Assembly: GCF_000766145.1 (NCBI RefSeq)
Contig: NZ_JNFB01000003.1
Coordinates: forward strand, 31,175 to 95,174
Direction of reading: 5' to 3'
Source: Paenilisteria newyorkensis
Lineage (GTDB): Bacteria; Bacillota; Bacilli; Lactobacillales; Listeriaceae
Length of the DNA stretch: 64,000 bases
Shown here one piece after another: positions 1 through 6,302 of this stretch. How positions within the stretch are numbered: position 1 is the first letter of the stretch; the number at the start of each line of letters is the position of its first letter. Both the position numbers and the translations under genes were made by a program. The notes below the pieces were generated by a model that was not told where the DNA came from, ran no database searches, and saw only the letters and a program-made list of their open reading frames with translations.

Positions 1-134
1 ATGTGACCTTTTCGCGTTACGACGAGTAAGACACCGAGTGGTATCCCTATAAGGCAAGCAAATAAGAGTGACCACGTAACCATGTATAGCGTTTCAATAA
101 ATGCCGTGCTTAGCTGTTCAGATGTGACTTCCAT
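1..134 (-). CDS. metI: Methionine ABC transporter permease, MetI type (partial, N-terminus only)
   Basis: The frame starts at an ATG at 134 and runs out of the window. About 44 residues are visible: a short polar start, then FIETLYMV and a hydrophobic stretch with IGIPLGVLLV, typical of the first membrane segment of MetI permeases. The start is fixed by a strong ribosome binding site (AGGAGGTG about 7 bases upstream), which lies inside the end of metN. The gene overlaps metN by 17 bases in another frame, so the two are translationally linked. MetI forms the membrane channel of the D/L-methionine importer, with MetN as ATPase and a MetQ lipoprotein expected beyond the window edge. Transcription should come from the SAM-controlled promoter upstream of metN. 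Confidence 0.85.
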   Translation of the reverse strand, partial: MEVTSEQLSTAFIETLYMVTWSLLFACLIGIPLGVLLVVTRKGH

Positions 135-1149
135 GCGCTCCCACCTCCTCTAATTTGACATTTTGCGTCGTTGCGTAAGCGAAGGCTTTTGCGATTTCTT
201 CTGGCTCACCTGTGACTTCCACGATCATGTAGCCAAACGCAATCGCCTGAATTTCAGAGATATTCCCACTTAGGACGCTGACATTGACGTCAAATTGTTT
301 GGCAATATTCGAAAGTAGCGGATTTCCTGATGATTCTCCCACAAATGTGAATTTCCAAACGGTTGCATCGTGATTTTGAATCAGCTTCAGTGCGCTGGCT
401 GGAATATCGTCATTGATTACCGTCTTGACAAAGTTTTTCGCCGTTTGGCTTTGTGGTTTTGAAAAGATATCGAATACTTTGCCTTCTTCGATAACTTTAC
501 CGCCTTCCATCACCGCTACTCGATTGCAGATTTCGCGTATCACGGACATTTCGTGGGTGATGAGCAGAATCGTGATATTGTATTCTTTATTGATTTTTTG
601 TAACAGTTCGAGAATCGCGCCTGTTGTCTCTGGATCTAATGCGCTCGTTGCCTCATCGCACAGGAGCACCTCTGGATTTGTTGCGAGTGCACGTGCAATC
701 CCGATACGCTGCTTTTGGCCGCCGGATAATTGGTCGGGATAATTCTTTGCTTTATCTGCTAAGCCAACAAAGTCCAACAATTCCAGCACTCGCTTTTCGC
801 GTTCTTTTCGGTTTGTATGTATTAAAGCTAGCGGTATCGCGATGTTATCGAAGACCGTTTTGGAATTCAATAAGTTAAAATGTTGAAAAATCATGCCAAT
901 CTTTTTTCGTTCTGCGCGAAGTTCTTTGGATTTTAATGTTGTTAAATCGGTTCCTGCCACAGCCACGGAGCCTTTTGTGGGCCGCTCCAGTAGGTTTACC
1001 GTGCGAATCAAGGTACTTTTTCCTGCGCCACTAAAGCCCACTACGCCGAATATGTCGCCTTTTTCGATGGTTAAGCTAACGCCGTCTAACGCGGTAATTT
1101 CTTTGCCTCCGCTTTTGAATGTTTTTGTTACATTTTTGAATTCGATCAT
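118..1149 (-). CDS. metN: Methionine import ATP-binding protein MetN
   Basis: The 343-residue protein is the ATPase of the methionine ABC importer. Walker A (GFSGAGKST, residues 38-46), the signature LSGGQ (141-145) and Walker B LLCDEA (162-167) are intact. After about residue 265 there is a NIL-type regulatory domain, which in the E. coli homologue binds methionine and inhibits transport (family knowledge). The ATG has an AGGGAG ribosome site just upstream. The gene follows an S-box riboswitch and overlaps metI, so the substrate assignment rests on three independent signs: the NIL domain, the neighbour and the SAM riboswitch. Confidence 0.95.
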   Translation of the reverse strand: MIEFKNVTKTFKSGGKEITALDGVSLTIEKGDIFGVVGFSGAGKSTLIRTVNLLERPTKGSVAVAGTDLTTLKSKELRAERKKIGMIFQHFNLLNSKTVFDNIAIPLALIHTNRKEREKRVLELLDFVGLADKAKNYPDQLSGGQKQRIGIARALATNPEVLLCDEATSALDPETTGAILELLQKINKEYNITILLITHEMSVIREICNRVAVMEGGKVIEEGKVFDIFSKPQSQTAKNFVKTVINDDIPASALKLIQNHDATVWKFTFVGESSGNPLLSNIAKQFDVNVSVLSGNISEIQAIAFGYMIVEVTGEPEEIAKAFAYATTQNVKLEEVGAHGSHI

Positions 1150-1178
1150 CCTATCACTCCCTTAATTGCCTTACCCAC

Positions 1179-1217
1179 AAAAAAATCTCCCCTTAAGTTA
1201 ATAAGAGGAGATTCTAG
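1179..1217 (-). terminator. S-box expression-platform terminator
   Basis: On the minus strand GAATCTCC(TC)TT pairs with AAGGGGAGATT, followed by seven T. It lies between the SAM aptamer and metN, so it is the transcription-off structure of the riboswitch and would form when SAM is bound. Confidence 0.9.
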
Positions 1218-1278
1218 TCCAAACATCTATGTACCGAATAATTATACAGTCATATGAATGCAGTCTTTGTCGTCTCAC

Positions 1279-1386
1279 CTTATCTACCAAGCAAATGGAA
1301 TGCTTGTTGGAATTGGCACAGTATCAATACATGATCTGTTGCCGAGGTTTCGTAGGGCCAAATCCCTCCACCTCTCTGGATAAAAT
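1279..1386 (-). promoter_or_regulatory. SAM-I (S-box) riboswitch aptamer
   Basis: The minus strand carries the S-box hallmarks in order: TTATCCAGAGAGGTGGAGGGA, then TTTGGCCC, ACGAAACCTCGGCAACA, a variable arm with GTGCCAATTCC, a further hairpin, and the closing GATAAG that pairs with the 5' TTATC to form P1. The order and spacing match the class closely. SAM binding should favour the downstream terminator and switch off metNI when methionine is plentiful. Confidence 0.95.
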
Positions 1387-1412
1387 GTGTAAGTCGTTAT
1401 TTATTTTTTATA

Positions 1413-1441
1413 ACTATATCGTGTATTTCGGATACTGTCAA
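1413..1441 (-). promoter_or_regulatory. Promoter of the S-box-metNI transcript
   Basis: On the minus strand TTGACA (1441-1436) and TATAGT (1418-1413) are separated by exactly 17 bases. This is a near-consensus SigA promoter and starts transcription shortly before the S-box aptamer. Confidence 0.85.
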
Positions 1442-1467
1442 CCACTTTTGGAAAAGTTCTTTGTTTA

Positions 1468-1698
1468 TTAATCGTTTTTTCTGCGCAATTGTTCGAGTTT
1501 CGCTGCGATGCGTGCTTTGTTTTCCGCTGTTGTTTGGGCGTCTAGTGTGATTCTCGTGCCATCGATTAGAACCGAACTGCCTTCGTGAATATTTTTTGGC
1601 AGTTTGGTTTGTGGGATTGTCCATATTTGCTCATCTGGTTCGAGTAGAAAAACCGCTTTTCCATCCTCGATACGGTCTAAAATCGCTTTTTTGCTCAT
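1468..1698 (-). CDS. DUF3006 domain protein
   Basis: This 76-residue protein resembles the small DUF3006 family: an N-terminal strand pair (AILDRIEDGKAVFLLEPDE), a central I-P-x-x-x-L-P segment and a basic, helical C-terminus (ARIAAKLEQLRRK). DUF3006 genes are commonly found beside ComEC-like metallo-beta-lactamase proteins, as here: it begins 7 bases after the MBL-ComEA gene and must share its transcript. Its biochemical role is unknown; the context suggests it works with the neighbouring extracellular hydrolase. Recognition is by sequence appearance only. Confidence 0.75.
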   Translation of the reverse strand: MSKKAILDRIEDGKAVFLLEPDEQIWTIPQTKLPKNIHEGSSVLIDGTRITLDAQTTAENKARIAAKLEQLRRKND

Positions 1699-1705
1699 GG
1701 TACAC

Positions 1706-2824
1706 CTACTTTACGGTTGCTTTGCCTTGTTCTTTGATTTGTCGAACAATGCCGTCGCCTATTCCGTTTATTTTTTTCAATTCGTCAATTGATTTATATG
1801 GTCGTTCGGCTATAATTTTGTCTGCTAAAACGGGGCCAATGCTCGGTAGATATTGCAGTTCTTCTGCGGTTGCTGTGTTAATATTAATTGTATTTGGCAT
1901 CGGAACCGCCTCGCCTGGTTCTTCTGTTGTTTGTTTGCCAGTGCTATTTCCAGGTTCCGGTGTGCCGGATTTTTCTGTCGCGACGTGGATTTGTTTGCCA
2001 TCCGTCTCGATTGTTACCGTTCCTTCGACATCCGTTCCATACGTTTTGATATCGCGATCCTTGAGCCACTGAATGACTTCGCGGTGCGGGTGCCCGTAGG
2101 AATTTCCTTTTTCAGCAGAATACACGGCGACTTCCGGTTTGACTGCATCTAAAAAGTACGGCTGATTCGATGTTGACGAACCGTGGTGTCCCAAATCGAG
2201 AATCTGGGCGTTTAAATCTAGGCCGCTGTCGACCATTTCTCGTTCGCGTGACTTTTCTGCGTCTCCTGTAAAAATAGCCGCAATATCTTTGTATGTTAGA
2301 CGAATCGCGATGGAATCGTTGTTAGCGTTATCCGATAATTTATCCGGACTCAGCACCTGAATCCCAAACGGTCCGAATGTAGCTTTTTCACCGCGTCTTG
2401 GCTCCTTATATTTCGCGTCCGAAGCCAGAGCGGCATCAATCACGCGCTCATAAATCGAGCTATTGAACACGAGTCCATCCATCCAAATTTCTTTCGGCTT
2501 ATACTGTTTGATGACTTTATCCGCGTTGCCAATATGATCTGAGTGCGGATGTGTTAAAAGCAACAAATCAATTTTTTCGATATTCGCTTTTTCTAGATAT
2601 GTCAAAATCCGATTATCGTCATGGCGGCCAGTATCAATCAGAATCGTTGTGCCATCATCGGCTTGAATAAGCGTGCTATCCCCTTGCCCGACGTCAAAAA
2701 AAGTGAATTTCGCGCCGTCTAACGTATTTTCGGTAACGCTGGATGTTTGTGTATTATTTGAGCATCCACCAATAAGCATGACTAAAATAATCCCCATGAT
2801 GCTCCATTTTGCTAATTTCTTCAA
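1706..2824 (-). CDS. Surface lipoprotein with ComEC-like metallo-beta-lactamase domain and ComEA-like DNA-binding domain
   Basis: Residues 1-21 form a lipoprotein signal ending in the lipobox LIGGC (Cys21), so the protein is anchored outside the membrane. The body is a metallo-beta-lactamase fold of the ComEC/Rec2 type, with THPHSDH near residues 91-97 and a later GHHGS. A Pro/Gly/Glu-rich linker follows, then a C-terminal helix-hairpin-helix domain (INTATAEELQYLPSIGP...INGIG) like ComEA, a fold that binds DNA. The pairing suggests an extracellular nuclease or phosphodiesterase acting on DNA, though the substrate is not proven. Translation starts at TTG, 8 bases after GGGAG. It is followed at once by the DUF3006 gene. 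Confidence 0.85.
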   Translation of the reverse strand: MKKLAKWSIMGIILVMLIGGCSNNTQTSSVTENTLDGAKFTFFDVGQGDSTLIQADDGTTILIDTGRHDDNRILTYLEKANIEKIDLLLLTHPHSDHIGNADKVIKQYKPKEIWMDGLVFNSSIYERVIDAALASDAKYKEPRRGEKATFGPFGIQVLSPDKLSDNANNDSIAIRLTYKDIAAIFTGDAEKSREREMVDSGLDLNAQILDLGHHGSSTSNQPYFLDAVKPEVAVYSAEKGNSYGHPHREVIQWLKDRDIKTYGTDVEGTVTIETDGKQIHVATEKSGTPEPGNSTGKQTTEEPGEAVPMPNTININTATAEELQYLPSIGPVLADKIIAERPYKSIDELKKINGIGDGIVRQIKEQGKATVK

Positions 2825-2949
2825 AATCTCAACTCCCTAATTCTCTTCCCCTTAGAATAGCAGAATCGCTTCTTGGAGTAAAGAGTTGCCGGAAAAGTTG
2901 GGAGATTTACACCAAATAAAACGAGCCCTATAAAGGACTCGCCAAAATT

Positions 2950-3112
2950 TCGAAAAACCACTTCACATGATTTCCTACCAAACCTCAGCGGATCGACAAA
3001 TGCTTAGTTTCTAGGCAAAAGCACTGTTCCAGTGCGGAGCGTACTAAAGTACGTGAGCGCTGAAACAGTGCTTTTAACGACGAAAATGAGCGTTTGTCGA
3101 TCCGCTGAGAGA
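2950..3112. repeat. Long intergenic hairpin repeat, copy A
   Basis: The outer arms CTCAGCGGATCGACAAA (2984-3000) and TTTGTCGATCCGCTGAG (3093-3109) are perfect complements. Inside them AAAAGCACTGTT pairs with AACAGTGCTTTT, and the tip carries GCGGAGCGTACT-AA-AGTACGTGAGC. A conserved flank with CACATGAT and CCAAACCTCAGC precedes the left arm. It begins four bases after the stop codon of the HesB-like gene, so it probably ends that transcript. Copies D (15.9 kb) and E (20.3 kb) share the flank and centre but have different arms; copies B and C are a related subfamily. Confidence 0.85.
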
Positions 3113-3113
3113 T

Positions 3114-3416
3114 TTATTTTACTTTCTCGAAAAATTTGAAGGTTACTTCTTCGCTTTTTGGATTGTAATCAATGATCCAGTCATGATCTTTAAAGTACCA
3201 GTAATCATGATCTTCTACGTAGAATAAAATATCGCCGATTTTGTGTTGCAATGCCATTTCCGTGGGTTTTTCAGATACTAATCCGATTGAAAAACCAGGA
3301 TGTAGGGAACTGTTGGAGCCACCATATTTTGCGAATAATCTAATTCCATTTCCATCGGCCGTGTTAAACTCATTTCTAAACCAGTGTTGTGCTTGATCGC
3401 TTACTTCGATTTGCAT
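3114..3416 (-). CDS. HesB/YneR family protein
   Basis: This small protein (100 residues from the chosen start) resembles the HesB-like YneR family of Firmicutes, relatives of the IscA/HesB fold. Visible family features are the N-terminal helix around WFRNEF, the IRLFAKYGG strand, and the D-YWYFKDHDWIIDYNP segment near the end. The three cysteines that bind iron-sulfur clusters in IscA are absent, as is usual for this subfamily, so a cluster-carrier role should not be assumed. The ATG at 3416 is preferred because GAGGAG lies 8 bases before it; two closer upstream starts have no room for a ribosome site. The function is unknown. Confidence 0.75.
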   Translation of the reverse strand: MQIEVSDQAQHWFRNEFNTADGNGIRLFAKYGGSNSSLHPGFSIGLVSEKPTEMALQHKIGDILFYVEDHDYWYFKDHDWIIDYNPKSEEVTFKFFEKVK

Positions 3417-3639
3417 TGTCATCACTCCTCTTCCCTATTTCGATTACTGCAAGGATAGCAGATATCTACTCACTTCGCATGTATTTTGCTTACAACTAGA
3501 TAACTGTATGTACCACTTTTTTTGAAAAGTTAAACTTCTTTTTTGATAAAAGCTTAAAATATAATTTAATACCTCAGTATGATTGATAGCTAAACACGAC
3601 AAAAAATCGCCAAACCTATTATGCCAGGTAAGACGAAAA

Positions 3640-3893
3640 TTTTGCTTTAAACAAATCGAGCGAAAGCGTTTGTATTCAGGGAGTTTGGTGGAACGAGGAT
3701 GTATCACATCCTTGTTTTAAATATCTAGAAGGAACGCCTATTCTCGATGCTTATAGGTATAACTCATTTCGAACAGCCGGGAAGGATTACATGCTCGCTT
3801 CGCTCTCATGCATATTGGGGCTGTAGCTCATTTCATTTCGAACAGCCCCAACAATACGAGCGCTTGTCGCCGATTTATCTGGGATATAATCTA
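3640..3893. repeat. Interrupted hairpin repeat copy B with nested short repeats (whole hesB-dps gap)
   Basis: The left part (about 3645-3695: AAACAAATCGAGCGAAAGC, then GTTTGTATTCA and AGTTTGGTGGA) and the right part (about 3857-3890: GAGCGCTTGTCGCCGATTTA) match the two ends of copy C at 8.8 kb. The middle is replaced by other DNA that includes a GGGGCTGT/ACAGCCCC hairpin and a 41-base sequence at 3782-3822. That 41-mer recurs at 41478-41518 with four transitions. The element runs to the stop codon of dps. Between 3417 and 3640 I see no gene; open frames there are AT-rich and have no ribosome site. Confidence 0.7.
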
Positions 3894-4364
3894 TTTCTCT
3901 AGAGGTCCTTTTCCTAGGAAGGCTTTGAACATCCAGATATGTTTGTCAATCGATGCTTTGAAGCCGATGAGCATGTCTTGTGTCACGTCGTCGCCTTCTT
4001 TTCCTGTTAGTTCGATGCCTTGTTGGTATTCGTCACGTAATAATTCTAACGTGCCAACAAGATCTGCCATGAACTGCTCGATTGTTTTTGGTTTTGTGTA
4101 TGGTGCTTCTTCTACGCTTGCGTTTTCTGAAAACTCTTTTAGGGTGGAGAATGGTGCGCCACCGATTGCTAGTAAGCGTTCTGCCACTTCATCCATTTGT
4201 TCGCCGAATTCGCTGTAAAGGTCATCCATTTTTTCGTGCAGTGTGAAGAAATTGTGCCCGCGCATGAACCAGTGGATTTGGTGAATTTTCACCGTAAATA
4301 CGTTTAAGTTCGCCACCTGATGGTTTAAAAATTCTTTTGTGTCTACTGAATTGATTGTTTTCAT
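3891..4364 (-). CDS. dps: Dps-family non-haem iron-binding ferritin-like protein (Fri type)
   Basis: The 157-residue protein is a Dps-family mini-ferritin, which forms a 12-subunit shell that oxidises Fe2+ with hydrogen peroxide and stores the iron (family knowledge). The intersubunit ferroxidase ligands are visible in KIHQIHWFMRGHNFFTLHEKMDDLYSEFGEQMDEVAE: the paired His residues, Asp and Glu. Length and sequence fit the Listeria protein Fri. A strong AAGGAGGAG ribosome site precedes the ATG. The promoter overlaps a PerR/Fur-like operator, which matches peroxide control of this gene in Listeria. The 3' end abuts a repeat element. Confidence 0.93.
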   Translation of the reverse strand: MKTINSVDTKEFLNHQVANLNVFTVKIHQIHWFMRGHNFFTLHEKMDDLYSEFGEQMDEVAERLLAIGGAPFSTLKEFSENASVEEAPYTKPKTIEQFMADLVGTLELLRDEYQQGIELTGKEGDDVTQDMLIGFKASIDKHIWMFKAFLGKGPLEK

Positions 4365-4383
4365 TTATAATTCTCCTCCTTAT

Positions 4384-4437
4384 TTATAATAACTATTATC
4401 TAATAACAATTATAAACTAGTTTTACCGATTTGTCCA
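4384..4437 (-). promoter_or_regulatory. dps promoter with PerR/Fur-like operator
   Basis: On the minus strand TTATAATTGTTATTA (4415-4401) differs from the PerR box TTATAATTATTATAA at two positions. A second overlapping near-dyad ends at TTATTATAA (4384). The -10 TATAAT lies inside the first box, with TTGGAC about 18 bases upstream as a weak -35. A repressor bound here would block polymerase directly. Confidence 0.7.
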
Positions 4438-4491
4438 ATCGTGTTATGCCTCACAATCACTTGTACCACTATGCGTCATTTTAAAACATGG

Positions 4492-4532
4492 TTGACATCT
4501 TCTTATTTTGTAACTACAATGGTTACAAAGGA
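4492..4532 (+). promoter_or_regulatory. rrf2 promoter, autoregulatory dyad and ribosome site
   Basis: TTGACA (4492-4497) and TACAAT (4515-4520) are 17 bases apart. A perfect dyad TTGTAAC-N7-GTTACAA (4508-4528) covers the -10 region, the expected place for an Rrf2 repressor to silence its own gene. AAAGGAG follows at once. The same 7-7-7 dyad recurs at 61746-61766 in front of a YwnB-like gene. Confidence 0.85.
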
Positions 4533-4542
4533 GTTGGTTTGG

Positions 4543-4968
4543 ATGAAAATAAGTAGCCGTTTCACCGTTGCTACCCATATTTTATCACTAATTGCTACCC
4601 AAGAGCCACCATTAACCTCTGAACGAATTGCTGGGAGTGTTAATACGAATCCAGTTGTGATTCGGCGCATCAGTGGTCAGCTGAAAAAGGCTGGGCTTAT
4701 TGCAGTCAAGGCTGGGACTGGTGGCGCGACGCTTTTGAAGCCTCTCGATCAAATCACGCTTTTGGAAGTGTATAAGGCCGTGGATAGTGTCGAGGATGGG
4801 GAATTGTTTCAATTTCATGAGAATCCGAATCCGCATTGTGAGGTTGGAGCGCATATTCAAGGTGCGATGGAGCAGACATTGCGTGACGCACAAACCGCGA
4901 TGGAGCAGGTTTTGGCGGATAAAACGATGGCGAATGTTGTGGAATCGATTCGTGCGGAACTGGCATAA
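4543..4968 (+). CDS. Rrf2-family transcriptional regulator (YwnA-like)
   Basis: The 141-residue protein has the Rrf2 winged-helix layout: SSRFTVATHILSLIA, then LTSERIAGSVNTNPVVIRRISGQLKKAGLI as the helix-turn-helix, and a GTGGATLLKPLDQITLLEVYKAV wing. The three clustered cysteines of iron-sulfur Rrf2 proteins (IscR, NsrR) are missing; there is a single Cys at 99, in a PHCEVG motif, so any sensing would be by thiol chemistry rather than a cluster. The ATG at 4543 is chosen because AAAGGAG lies about 10 bases before it and the promoter just ahead; the longer frame would start upstream of the promoter. The operator in its own promoter argues for autorepression. Confidence 0.88.
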   Translation: MKISSRFTVATHILSLIATQEPPLTSERIAGSVNTNPVVIRRISGQLKKAGLIAVKAGTGGATLLKPLDQITLLEVYKAVDSVEDGELFQFHENPNPHCEVGAHIQGAMEQTLRDAQTAMEQVLADKTMANVVESIRAELA

Positions 4969-4976
4969 AAAAAGAA

Positions 4977-5022
4977 CGGAATCATTTTTGATGTTAAGGC
5001 GCGTCAAAAATGATTCTTTTTG
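4977..5022 (+). terminator. rrf2 terminator
   Basis: GAATCATTTTTGA pairs with TCAAAAATGATTC across a 12-base loop, followed by TTTTT. An extended -10 (TGG-TATACT, 5021-5029) follows at once and probably starts the next operon. Confidence 0.85.
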
Positions 5023-5052
5023 GTATACTGGGTGTAGAAAGAGGTGAATCGG

Positions 5053-5790
5053 ATGAGTATTTGGTTGCGTGGGGCGAGTCCTGCTTTGGATAGTGAGATC
5101 GAGACTTGGGAAGAAACGCATCATCTTTCGCTACCGGGCGGATATAAGGATATGTTGCGTGTACATAATGGTGGTTTGCTTGCGAAAAATCATTTTCCGG
5201 TTGCGGAGCCGACGTCGTATGGACTCGCGGATGCAGAAATTTATTCGATCGCGGGGCTTGATGGGTTGCAGCGCCACATTTTGGAGGAGCAGGATGTGGA
5301 TTTGCCGGGTAATCAGGTGTATTTTCATCAAGATGGGCATCGGTATATTGGGCTCGATTATCAGACGGCGGAACCGCGCGTGATTTATGTGGATTTCGAG
5401 ACGTTGCAAACGCTTGTTGTCGCGGAAAATTTTGCGGATTTCGTGGAATCGCTGTACTTTTCTCCTTTTGATGTGGCTTTTGCGCCGAATTATCCGCTTG
5501 AAAAATTGGAGCAGATGTTGGCAATGGCGAATGTGCAGAAGGCGTTGGAAATTTTGCAGTTGCTGGAGGATCGTGCGGAGAAGGATTGGTATTTGACGCA
5601 GATTGATGGTTTGCTTCATTCTGAGGAAGCGCCTTTTCGGCAAATCGGGGTGACGTTGCTTGAGAATCAGATTTATTATTTCAGGAGAAAATTGGATGCT
5701 ACGCGTGTTGATGAGATGTTGCGTTGGCTGGAATCACAGCATTTTTGGCCGGAAAAGGTCGCGGAGTTAAGAAAGGAATGGGAGGATTAA
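5053..5790 (+). CDS. SMI1/KNR4 (SUKH) family protein
   Basis: The 245-residue protein shows the SUKH-1 fold signature near its start: an acidic helix (IETWEETHHLSLPGGYKDMLRVHNGG) then aromatic/acidic strands ending with GHRYIGLDYQ and PRVIYVDFETL. The family includes immunity proteins against contact-dependent and polymorphic toxins, and also general binding proteins. No toxin gene lies next to it here. An extra C-terminal region of about 100 residues is helical and charged. The ATG at 5053 has AGAGGTG six bases upstream. The gene is two bases from the tyrosine phosphatase gene and surely co-transcribed. Immunity is only one option; co-transcription with a phosphatase may point to a housekeeping role. 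Confidence 0.75.
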   Translation: MSIWLRGASPALDSEIETWEETHHLSLPGGYKDMLRVHNGGLLAKNHFPVAEPTSYGLADAEIYSIAGLDGLQRHILEEQDVDLPGNQVYFHQDGHRYIGLDYQTAEPRVIYVDFETLQTLVVAENFADFVESLYFSPFDVAFAPNYPLEKLEQMLAMANVQKALEILQLLEDRAEKDWYLTQIDGLLHSEEAPFRQIGVTLLENQIYYFRRKLDATRVDEMLRWLESQHFWPEKVAELRKEWED

Positions 5791-5791
5791 G

Positions 5792-6265
5792 ATGGTAGTT
5801 CGTGTGTTGTTTGTGTGTTTGGGAAATATATGTCGGTCTCCGATGGCGGAAGGAATGTTTCGTGCAAAGGTTAATGCGGCGGGGCTGACGGATCAGATTC
5901 GAATTGATTCGGCGGCGACGGGAAATTGGAATTTAGGTAATCCGCCACATCGCGGGACGCAGCAAGTTTTGACGAAGCACGGCATTGATTATTCGCAAAT
6001 GCGTGCGCGCCTTATCGGTCAGGATGATTTTTCTGATTTCGATTATGTGATTGGGATGGATAGCTCAAATATGGCAGATTTGGAGGCGTTGAAACCGCTG
6101 GACAGTGATGTTGTCCTGAAAAAATTGATGGACTTTGCGCCTGATGAAAAAGAGTCGGAGGTTCCCGATCCTTATTATACGGGGAATTTCGAGGAAACAG
6201 AACGGCTTGTGAGCGCTGGTTGTGAAGGGCTTTTACACGCAATTCGTGAAAAATTCGATATGTAA
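5792..6265 (+). CDS. Low-molecular-weight protein-tyrosine phosphatase
   Basis: The N-terminus holds the phosphatase P-loop C-x5-R-S (CLGNICRS, Cys9 to Ser16), and VPDPYY near residue 127 supplies the general-acid Asp. At 157 residues it has the full family length. The enzyme removes phosphate from tyrosine, or in some bacteria arginine, residues of proteins in the cytoplasm. Near-identity of the P-loop to several paralogues means the exact substrate cannot be told. It starts two bases after the SUKH gene, with GGAGG inside that gene's end, and finishes at a strong bidirectional terminator. Confidence 0.93.
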   Translation: MVVRVLFVCLGNICRSPMAEGMFRAKVNAAGLTDQIRIDSAATGNWNLGNPPHRGTQQVLTKHGIDYSQMRARLIGQDDFSDFDYVIGMDSSNMADLEALKPLDSDVVLKKLMDFAPDEKESEVPDPYYTGNFEETERLVSAGCEGLLHAIREKFDM

Positions 6266-6266
6266 C

Positions 6267-6300
6267 AAAAACGACGATTCAGGCTCGAATCGTCGTTTTT
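6267..6300. terminator. Bidirectional terminator between phosphatase and nfrA genes
   Basis: AAAAACGACGATTC pairs with GAATCGTCGTTTTT around a six-base loop, with T-runs in both directions. It serves the convergent operons on each side. Confidence 0.92.
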
Positions 6301-6302
6301 TC

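Noticed and set aside
1397..1624. 75-residue frame over the S-box promoter
   Set aside because: A shadow frame of the DUF3006 gene running into the promoter; composition is not protein-like.
3444..3707. Possible 87-residue protein between hesB and dps
   Set aside because: Its N-terminal part is the translation of the copy B/C repeat (the same STKL-EYKRFRSICLK appears at 8.8 kb), and it has no ribosome site.
4994..5643. Long minus-strand frames opposite the SUKH gene
   Set aside because: Arg/His/Pro-rich shadows of a real plus-strand gene with no start signals; many similar shadows lie opposite the glg, pot and kdp genes.
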